From Patiria pectinifera (lineage: Eukaryota; Echinodermata; Asteroidea; Valvatida; Asterinidae), in the NCBI GenBank assembly GCA_029964075.1, contig CM057147.1:18063513-18127512 (forward strand): a stretch of DNA of 64,000 nucleotides, in the 5' to 3' direction. Shown here one piece after another: positions 61,901 through 64,000 of the stretch. A program made the position numbers and the translations under genes. A model generated the notes under the pieces. That model searched no databases, had not been told where the DNA came from, and saw only the letters and a program-made list of their open reading frames with translations. Position 1 is the first letter of the stretch, and each line of letters starts with the position of its first letter.

Positions 61901-64000
61901 CCCATAGCTTTCATACAGGCTGGTCACCAACTGCCAGCACCCCAATGTATTAAACCACATAACTGTCAAAACCTGTCGAAGGGGTTTGATAGATAGGATC
62001 TCCTTGAATACTGGTACAACTTTTACTGCAATTCTATAGACCTTTTGCTTAGCAGCCATTGCCCTCTAACTGAGGTTCATGCCTTTGTTGTGCTGGGATA
62101 GGCATGAGTGAACCTTTTGTGCCTTCATTGTTACTGCCTTAAATCAATCATTGCCAGGCACTCAGCAGTACTTAAGCCCACCATATCTAAAGGTATCTCT
62201 CAAATGACTTCACTTCCTACAGATTGCCAAGTGCATCGGCATTTTGTGCGTCAAATTGATGTGACGCGCCTCAGCTGCGCTGTATTTGAAGAAATTTCGA
62301 ACGTGTGTGTGTTTAGAACATTTTGCACACTGCGCGCACATGCACCCGATGGCCTTGAATACGCAGTTGTAATTTTCCTACGAAGATGGCGTCCTATGAG
62401 ACAGATCTATTACTGTCAGTCAAGGCATGGTACCTTCAGTTGACAAAATTGCCACAGCCTGTCCATTGTACCAATATGAGCCCCACTTACAAAACTGTTA
62501 AAACCTGTCACTTGATAGATTTTGACAGATAGGGTATCTCTCTCTGTTTTGGCACTGAGAGAGGGAGGGTTTTAAGAAATTTAACAGTTGAAGGTTTTGA
62601 GTTGAAAAGGCACTTTTTTTAAAAAGAATTACACTAAGGAAACCCTATATACTTTACCAGGCATGCAACTTGGAAGAAACAAAAAACGAGGAAACCCAAA
62701 TCTTTACAGGACTTTTACAGTGTTTTTCAATTTTGAATGACATAAGTGTGAAATGTAAAAAGAGGAAATCCTGATCCGAGGAAACGTTGCATGCCTCAAT
62801 TAAACCCAACCCCCTTGATTGATGTACTTACAAAGGAACCTTCCTCACTCTTGTTTACCCCATATGGTAAACTCCACACCCAAGCTGTTGGACTCTGATA
62901 ATGACAATATGCCTGACCCCATGTAAAGCATAAATCAGTTTACTAGTGCAGCACTCACTCCAATAGATTCCAACTAAACATGCAGTTGGATTTTGAAGGG
63001 TTGGGGTGGCATAGGGTTAAGTAGTGGAGCTTTTGAAAGTGGTGAGAAAGCGTCATCTACTGTTTGTGAACAGAGTCTATAAGGCTTTCTCTGATTGGTC
63101 GGATGTTTTCACTACTCACCTATCACGCAGCACGGCCAGCTTGAATTTGCTGGCAGCTTTCATGAGTCCCAGCACGTAGCTGTCCTCTGGTTTCATATCC
63201 AGCTTGTCTGTGTACACCCACTTGAGCAACGCCATGCCGATATCGTAGGGTATACCTGAGGGTGTATAGAAAGTAAAAATCAACTTTAGCCTTTCAAAAA
63301 TAAATTCAAATTTGTAGAGCAGGGTACCAAAGAACATTTGGTTAATGCCGACTTATGTGTAAGGCCATTCTCATTTATTGTTAACAAGTGCGAGTGCACA
63401 ATAAGCCCTGGTGAAAAAGGCGACGTCGATGGCACATATGGAACACCATACTTTTGGTCCATTTTTCGGGGACAGACAGACAGACAGACAGACCAACTGA
63501 CCACCAAGTGACACGTACAAGCTCCTGCCAGAGCAATGAAGATGAAAATATGAAATGAAGGTGAAGAGATTCATATCTGACTTTGTCAAAAGAAACTTCA
63601 AAGGTAGAAATACATGTTGATCAGAAGTGTTTAAAAACACCAGATCACTGGTCTAGTCTGGTCGTATTTAAGTCACTGTACTCAATCCAGTAGTCATGGT
63701 AGTCCAGTAGATATTTCAGATTTCTGGGCCCTGGTGAATCTAGGACAGACGATCTCCTGACAAATATGTACCTTTAAGGGGTAACTAGGCTGTGACACTG
63801 CAGTATGAGGTTAACAACCCACTGACCTGTAAAGTGTGTTGACTTCTGACCCCTCCCACCTACTGACCTGTAAAGTGTGTTGACCTCAGACCCCTCCCAC
63901 CCACTGACCTACAAAGGGTGCGTTCGAGTAGCTCACCCTGATTAGCTCTGACGTCATTCTCGGGGCTCACCTGGGTCAGCCACCACAGACCCTGCTCGTG
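40774..64000 (-). CDS. ANKFY1: ANKFY1 / Rabankyrin-5, BTB-ankyrin-FYVE Rab5 effector (22 exons, N-terminus beyond window)
   Basis: Exons in transcript order: 64000-63971, 63255-63120, 61723-61600, 60682-60533, 59238-59073, 58910-58706, 56406-56338, 56159-56008, 55063-54960, 54456-54219, 53553-53301, 50510-50342, 49772-49654, 48503-48347, 47786-47586, 46922-46746, 46237-46090, 44520-44430, 43227-43103, 42536-42390, 41697-41607, 40906-40774. Every junction is GT-AG and phases agree throughout, giving 1060 aa and a TAA stop. Human ANKFY1 is 1169 aa, so about 110 N-terminal residues are missing to the right. Order: end of BTB, BACK-like linker, about 20 ankyrin repeats, FYVE finger with four CxxC pairs. 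The family binds Rab5-GTP and PI3P on early endosomes and macropinosomes. The mammalian NPFED loop is missing. Two large introns hold tandem arrays. Confidence 0.97.
40907..41606 (-). other. ANKFY1 last intron (700 bp)
   Basis: AT-rich with homopolymer runs. No repeat family or hidden exon seen. Confidence 0.7.
41607..41697 (-). CDS. ANKFY1: ANKFY1 exon, first half of FYVE finger
   Basis: Encodes P-A-W then C-Q-E-C and T-R-K-H-H-C, the first zinc ligand pair and most of the R-(R/K)-H-H-C-R phosphoinositide motif. The intron splits the motif within the Cys codon of H-H-C. Confidence 0.97.
41755..42040. repeat. Dispersed repeat, copy 2 (see 29285-29590)
   Basis: About 290 bp collinear with the intergenic copy. 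Sits inside an ANKFY1 intron between the FYVE-half exon and the previous exon. Confidence 0.82.
42390..42536 (-). CDS. ANKFY1: ANKFY1 exon, last ankyrin repeats before FYVE
   Basis: V-L-L-L-A-Y-Q-K-G-N and C-R-A-I-V-R-S-G-A then Q-V-A-T-K-Q-L-L-F-R-L-L. Acceptor TACAG, donor GTAAGT. Confidence 0.97.
42537..43102 (-). other. ANKFY1 intron (566 bp)
   Basis: AT-rich, with one C-run followed by an A-run near 42860. Nothing else seen. Confidence 0.7.
43103..43227 (-). CDS. ANKFY1: ANKFY1 exon, ankyrin repeat
   Basis: G-K-T-P-M-H-I-L-G-D-C-G-R-D-N-A-A-A-I-F and E-C-M-P-N-Y-P-V-D-K, close to human E-C-M-P-G-Y-P-L-D-K. Donor GTAAAG. Confidence 0.96.
43341..44215. mobile_element. Possible pogo/Tigger-like MITE remains with internal direct duplication
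   Basis: ACAGTAAACTCCGGCTAAGTTGGCACTCTCGGGACCCGAG resembles pogo/Tigger-type ends (CAGTA-, ACTCGGGACC-). Between 43780 and 44200 a segment of about 150 bp (GTAAAAGATGAATGTTTGC ... CTTATCTCAA(G/A)CCTT) is present twice. The right end was not defined and no ORF remains. Confidence 0.45.
44430..44520 (-). CDS. ANKFY1: ANKFY1 exon, ankyrin repeat
   Basis: A-L-H-I-A-V-Q-H-G-N-L and T-L-L-T-E-S-Q-I-N-A-E. Acceptor TTCAG, donor GTAAGT, phase 1 to 2. Confidence 0.95.
44935..45980. mobile_element. Compound inverted-repeat/foldback element, copy 1, with nested insertion
   Basis: ACTATAACTCATACATATTCATGAGCGAGAG at 44952 and GAATATGTATGAGGTATAGT at 45258 are inverted repeats. Next comes a half-arm AACAAATATAACACGTTTTATTTC, whose partner CAAACCATGTTAAATTTGT lies at about 45955 after an insertion that includes the foldback at 45780-45934. 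Same layout as 48672-49326. Confidence 0.68.
45780..45934. repeat. Foldback palindrome, arms about 70 bp
   Basis: ACATTGAATGCTTTATCTCGTGGTG ... TTTTCCCTCGG with loop CTTCG, then the inverse CCTCGGGGAAAAATAGAATG ... GAAGCATTCAATATT. Loop core CCCTCGGCTTCGCCTCGGG. Confidence 0.88.
46090..46237 (-). CDS. ANKFY1: ANKFY1 exon, ankyrin repeat
   Basis: L-L-A-G-A and R-K-Q-T-A-L-H-H-A-A-A then V-L-I-E-N-G. Donor GTCAGT. A partial second copy of the acceptor side lies about 130-175 bp upstream in the transcript direction. Confidence 0.95.
46352..46412 (-). pseudogene. Partial duplicate of an ANKFY1 exon start and its acceptor
   Basis: TGTCTGCTTATGAGCATCCACATCCTGCACAGCTGCCTCAGCTAAGAGCTGATTGG matches the exon 46090-46237 from its 5' boundary for about 47 nt, including the CAG acceptor; the rest of the exon is missing. 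Flanked by ATGCAAATGATATGCAAAT units in both copies. Confidence 0.8.
46746..46922 (-). CDS. ANKFY1: ANKFY1 exon, ankyrin repeats
   Basis: D-N-K-G-R-N-F-L-H-I-A-I and S-V-L-F-L-I-S-V-H-A-N-V-N-S; the most conserved exon against human. 59 codons, phase 0. Confidence 0.97.
47020..47526. mobile_element. TTAA MITE (AGGGAATATAC family), copy 4, 507 bp
   Basis: TTAAAAGGGAAAATACAACATTTGCAAAC at the left; its inverse GCAAATGTTGTATATTCCCTTGA at the right. The terminal inverted repeat is about 20 bp. Central palindrome half-deleted (GCCGACCAGCGTTGG only). Confidence 0.88.
47586..47786 (-). CDS. ANKFY1: ANKFY1 exon, ankyrin repeats
   Basis: D-A-E-G-K-T-P-L-H-I-A-I and G-L-T-P-F-A-A-A-M-T-F-K-N-N-K. 67 codons, phase 0 on both sides; donor GTAAGG. 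Confidence 0.97.
47787..48346 (-). other. ANKFY1 intron (560 bp)
   Basis: No repeat family recognised and no extra exon. Confidence 0.65.
48347..48503 (-). CDS. ANKFY1: ANKFY1 exon, ankyrin repeats
   Basis: C-D-V-N-S-P-R-R-P-G, G-E-G-G-M-E-A-K-D-G-Q and V-V-Q-C-L-V-E-Q-Q-A-D-V-N-A. Acceptor GTGCAG, donor GTCAGT. Confidence 0.97.
48672..49326. mobile_element. Compound inverted-repeat/foldback element, copy 2
   Basis: ACTATACCTAATACATATTCATGATCGAG at 48672 and GAATATGTATGAGGTATAGT at 49138 are inverted ends around a core shared with 44952-45275 (GTTTACCAAGCGCGCGCACGAGGATTC). Immediately after lies an intact foldback, 49161-49326, with about 78-bp arms (AAATATAACATGGTTT ... AAACCATGTTATATTT) and loop CCCTCGGCTTTGCCTCGGG. 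Confidence 0.82.
49654..49772 (-). CDS. ANKFY1: ANKFY1 exon, ankyrin repeat
   Basis: V-R-H-G-C-D, A-W-G-P-G and Q-T-L-L-H-K-A-I-D-E-N-N-E, matching human V-R-H-G-C-D-A-T-C-W-G-P-G. Donor GTGAGA, phase 2. Confidence 0.97.
49985..50235 (-). mobile_element. tRNA-derived SINE (family 2), partial copy
   Basis: ATCTCAGCTCCCTGGGGAGTATACAGC ... CAGGTACCCATTTACTCCTGGGTGGGGAGAAGC ... GGACTCAAACCCACAACC; the minus-strand head has box B GGGTTTGAGTCC. Collinear with 59380-59634 but lacks its tail. Confidence 0.85.
50342..50510 (-). CDS. ANKFY1: ANKFY1 exon, ankyrin repeats
   Basis: R-D-G-E-T-P-L-Q-L-A-I and G-N-P-P-L-W-V-A-L then E-D-V-A-S-T-L. Acceptor TTTCAG lies just beyond the minisatellite intron; donor GTAAGA. 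Confidence 0.97.
50511..53300 (-). other. ANKFY1 2.8-kb intron dominated by the minisatellite
   Basis: Left of the array lie 400 bp with ATTTGCATATAA repeats (50640-50670). To its right is a CG-rich flank (GCGCGCGCGATTATTCAACATGCGTACGCGCG, 53008-53040), then 260 bp with no repeat seen. Confidence 0.85.
50914..53008. repeat. 11-bp minisatellite, unit GGATTGGAGAT/GGATTGGAGAG, about 190 copies
   Basis: Continuous array of about 2.1 kb. Main variants are GAT, GAG, CGA, GATA and occasional 1-bp-shorter units. Larger blocks recur (GGCGATGGATTAGCGAGGG at about 51212, 51690, 52209, 52494, 52636, 52725, 52866), showing higher-order duplication. Because 11 is not a multiple of 3 and the unit lacks stops, several frames on both strands stay open for up to 256 codons. 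ANKFY1 transcripts carry the pyrimidine-rich complement. Confidence 0.98.
53301..53553 (-). CDS. ANKFY1: ANKFY1 exon, ankyrin repeats
   Basis: I-I-P-D-F-N-M-K-D-S-N-D-Q-T-V-L-G-L-A-L and A-L-F-L-L-E-H-Q-A-D-I-N, almost the same as human. Donor GTGAGA opens the 2.8-kb intron with the 11-bp minisatellite. Confidence 0.97.
53790..54042. mobile_element. AGGGCCCATG-family MITE, partial copy, inverted
   Basis: CTGCCTGAAATGACATCACACTTTTGCTCATGAATATGG ... ACACAAAGGTGCATTTTCAAGGATTGCATT ... GCATGGGCCCTTTAA matches the inverse of 9838-10060. The left part is missing. Confidence 0.78.
54219..54456 (-). CDS. ANKFY1: ANKFY1 exon, ankyrin repeats
   Basis: G-E-A-P-L-H-S-A, L-L-L-Q-K-G-A-N-P-N-A-Q and T-P-L-H-M-A-I-A-N-Q-H-S-E-V-V-S-V. 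Acceptor ATCAG, donor GTAAGT, phase 1. Confidence 0.96.
54523..54768. mobile_element. CCCTAAC-family MITE, about 245 bp
   Basis: TAACCCTTAAACCTTCCCAATTCCTCCAAAATC at the left, GGAGTTAGGGTTAA at the right. Internal CAAAGCACTGGAGGATTTTG and CTGGAGGATAATGGAGGATCCAGG as in 26538-27025. In an ANKFY1 intron. Confidence 0.78.
54960..55063 (-). CDS. ANKFY1: ANKFY1 exon, ankyrin repeat
   Basis: L-L-H-R-A-C-R-L-G and A-A-L-F-L-A-T-S-G-A, matching human A-A-A-L-F-L-A-T-N-G-A. Phase 1 to 0; donor GTACAA is the weakest in the gene. Confidence 0.93.
55195..55400. repeat. CAAGTC/GACTTG inverted repeat element, copy 1
   Basis: AGTCGAGTCCATAACAAGTCC ... CACAAATCTCACAAG at the left, GTGACTGGAGTTGTGATGGACTTG at the right. 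Copy 2 at 61085-61300. Followed at 55440-55520 by GGTCAGTCAGG-type simple repeats. Confidence 0.6.
55795..55980. mobile_element. CCCTAAC-group MITE fragment
   Basis: GGTTAACCTTGACTGACCCAGATCCTCCAAAAATC at the left and CTAAGAGAATTAGGGTCC at the right, with GGATTTCAGAGGATTCAAGAAGATTC inside. Ends about 30 bp from the exon at 56008. Confidence 0.5.
56008..56159 (-). CDS. ANKFY1: ANKFY1 exon where the NPFED loop is absent
   Basis: L-W-L-A-L-D-P-T-L-S-S then G-Y-G-E-D-S-F-A-A-K-L-I-R-R-G. The flanks match human L-W-L-A-V-Q and D-E-N-S-F-A-A-R-L-I-Q-R-G, but the intervening human loop with NPFED is not encoded. Acceptor TTAG, donor GTACAT. Confidence 0.94.
56338..56406 (-). CDS. ANKFY1: ANKFY1 short exon (23 codons), ankyrin repeat
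   Basis: A-L-H-R-A-V-A-S-R-N-Q-E-I-F-D-L-L-L is a canonical ankyrin helix pair. Phase 2 on both sides; acceptor GACAG, donor GTAAGT. Confidence 0.92.
56925..57640. repeat. 145-bp tandem array, about five copies
   Basis: Units start (GCCACTGTGACCTTGACC or GTCACTGTGAACTTGACC) at 56931, 57077, 57222, 57367 and 57512: spacing 146, 145, 145, 145. Shared CCCCAAATGCAAAAGGCTTCTTAGGATTGCCAAGGACAATCCACAAACC and TTCTCAAGTTATCGCGCTGACAA. The last unit runs into GTCCGGACACACACAC. Three units hold TGACCTTGA, the complement of TCAAGGTCA. Confidence 0.95.
57650..57726. repeat. (CA)n / (CCCA)n microsatellite
   Basis: CACACACACACACACGCACCC grading into CCACCCACCCACCC. Follows the 145-bp array directly. Confidence 0.95.
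58469..58609. mobile_element. GGCATGCAAC MITE, copy 1, about 141 bp
   Basis: Ends AGGCATGCAACT and AGTTGCATGCCT. Body shared with 62659-62796 (AAATCTTT...AGGACTTTTACAGTGTTTTTC). Confidence 0.8.
58706..58910 (-). CDS. ANKFY1: ANKFY1 exon, ankyrin repeats
   Basis: Encodes F-F-L-I-Q-A-D-A-K-V-N-A-A-T-L, then a loop and L-L-Q-H-G-A-N-P-D-Q-Q-D. Acceptor CCACAG, donor GTGAGT, ends in phase 2. Confidence 0.95.
59073..59238 (-). CDS. ANKFY1: ANKFY1 exon, ankyrin repeats
   Basis: Encodes G-D-L-P-L-D-L-A-L-S and G-R-S-L-L-H-K-A-V-K-R-G, aligned to the first human repeats. Acceptor TTTCAG, donor GTCAGT, ends in phase 1. Confidence 0.95.
59283..59634 (-). mobile_element. tRNA-derived SINE (family 2), near full length
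   Basis: Minus-strand head with GTGGCCTCGTGGGCTGGAGCATTTG (box A-like) and box B GGGTTCGAGTCCAGCC, then the body, ending in GTAGCGCCTTGAGCACC and a tail TTTATAAATACACTTTATTATTTT. Partial copy at 49985. Confidence 0.88.
60177..60396. mobile_element. CCCTAAC-family MITE, 220 bp
   Basis: TTAACCCTAACTGCC at the left, CTGTTAGGGTTAA at the right: perfect inverted ends with TTAA on both sides. Internal ATTCCAACA(C/A)AA and GATGGGTTGAG. Related to 62800-63020. Confidence 0.85.
60533..60682 (-). CDS. ANKFY1: ANKFY1 exon, linker to first ankyrin repeat
   Basis: Fifty codons in phase 0. L-L-Y-K-M-F-K-A-K-T-P-F-P-L-H-H-A-I corresponds to human L-L-Y-K-M-I-K-S-K-T-E-Y-P-L-H-K-A-I. Donor GTACGT. Confidence 0.95.
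60683..61599 (-). other. ANKFY1 intron (917 bp)
   Basis: Contains a CAAGTC/GACTTG element (61085-61300) and AATCCTCCAAAATCCTGC near 61506, a fragment of the CCCTAAC MITE interior. No exon seen. Confidence 0.7.
61085..61300. repeat. CAAGTC/GACTTG inverted repeat element, copy 2
   Basis: AAGTCAATCACAAGTCTATCACAAGTCCATCACAAGTC at the left; GACTTGCGATATGGCTTGTGATTGACTGTGACCC ... GACTTGTCACTGACTTGC at the right. Confidence 0.65.
61600..61723 (-). CDS. ANKFY1: ANKFY1 exon, post-BTB linker
   Basis: Encodes C-E-K-A-L-M, V-N-V-R-N-C-I-R-Y-Y-Q-T-A-E-E and I-S-T-H-W, nearly identical to the vertebrate BACK-like segment. Ends in phase 0 at GTGAGT. Confidence 0.96.
61844..62575. mobile_element. TTAACCCTCC...GGAGGGTTTTAA element, 732 bp
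   Basis: Terminal TTAACCCTCCAACTG and GGGAGGGTTTTAA. ACTGTCAAAACCTGTC-like units occur near both ends (61866-61985, 62490-62530), with unrelated sequence between (62030-62450), probably a later insertion. Confidence 0.6.
62659..62796. mobile_element. GGCATGCAAC MITE, copy 2, 138 bp
   Basis: Same ends and body as 58469-58609. Ends four bases from the next TTAA element. Confidence 0.8.
62800..63020. mobile_element. CCCTAAC-family MITE, 221 bp
   Basis: TTAAACCCAACCCCC at the left, GGCATAGGGTTAA at the right. Internal TTGTTTACCCCATATGG and CCAATAGATTCCAACTAAACATGCAGTTGG resemble 60177-60396. Confidence 0.72.
63120..63255 (-). CDS. ANKFY1: ANKFY1 exon, C-terminal half of BTB domain
   Basis: Contains L-L-K-W-V-Y-T-D-K-L and L-M-K-A-A-S-K-F-K-L, the last helices of a BTB/POZ fold. 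Acceptor CTCAG, donor GTGAGT; ends in phase 2 within the conserved R-C-E-K. Confidence 0.95.
63471..63493. repeat. (GACA)n microsatellite
   Basis: GACAGACAGACAGACAGACAGAC. Confidence 0.9.
63820..63925. repeat. 52-bp direct repeat, two and a half copies
   Basis: CCACTGACCTGTAAAGTGTGTTGAC(T/C)TC(T/A)GACCCCTCCCACC repeated in the intron just before the partial BTB exon. Confidence 0.88.
63971..64000 (-). CDS. ANKFY1: ANKFY1 exon (partial, cut by window edge), BTB domain
   Basis: Reading frame 3 of the visible 30 nt gives V-V-A-D-P-G joined to the next exon (I-P-Y-D-I-G-M-A-L-L-K-W-V-Y-T-D), matching the vertebrate D-L-S-D-A-N-P-E-V BTB segment. Donor GTGAGC. The other two frames either contain a stop or do not match. 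Confidence 0.85.

Overview
The window is a stretch of animal genomic DNA: two large, intron-rich protein-coding genes arranged tail to tail, separated by about 15 kb of repeat-rich intergenic DNA. All 28 complete introns inferred inside the two coding regions have GT-AG ends, and the coding frame closes exactly in both genes. The invertebrate-style introns (mostly 0.2-9 kb), the abundant dispersed ACATGTACATGT tracts and the many short inverted-repeat elements and tRNA-derived SINEs suggest a marine invertebrate deuterostome, most likely an echinoderm such as a sea star. That taxonomic guess is inference; nothing in the window fixes the species.

Gene 1 (+ strand, coding exons from 855 to 25787) is a TBC1D10/EPI64-family RabGAP. 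Eight coding exons join to 840 codons (839 aa) with no frame break. The TBC domain keeps both catalytic fingers (I-x-x-D-x-x-R and Y-C-Q). The last exon adds a long, charged, low-complexity tail with three 71-residue tandem repeats and ends in ETPV, a class I PDZ-ligand-like C-terminus. A splice acceptor just before the start codon implies at least one further 5' untranslated exon upstream of the window.

Gene 2 (- strand, 64000 down to 40774) is ANKFY1 (Rabankyrin-5), a Rab5 effector with BTB, about 20 ankyrin repeats and a C-terminal FYVE zinc finger. Twenty-two exons join to 1060 aa plus stop. The N-terminal part, including most of the BTB domain, lies beyond the right edge. The NPFED-containing loop that links mammalian Rabankyrin-5 to EHD1 is absent here, with no exon junction that would let it be spliced in.

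The two proteins act on the same trafficking system (TBC1D10 on Rab35/Rab27-type GTPases, ANKFY1 on Rab5 endosomes), but nothing in the sequence shows that their adjacency is functional.

The rest is repeat-derived. (a) An element of about 2.7 kb at 5309-8028 has 17-bp inverted ends and twelve copies of a 15-bp motif in two subterminal clusters. (b) Several TTAA-flanked MITE families occur (AGGGAATATAC, AGGGCCCATG and CCCTAAC ends). (c) There are three or four tRNA-derived SINE families. (d) Foldback elements share a CCTCGGCTTCGCCTCGGG-like loop. (e) An 11-bp minisatellite of about 2.1 kb fills an ANKFY1 intron and creates long false ORFs in every frame. (f) Several 19-22 bp, 40 bp and 145 bp tandem arrays are present. 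I found no CRISPR, rRNA, bacterial or viral genes, and no convincing intact tRNA gene.
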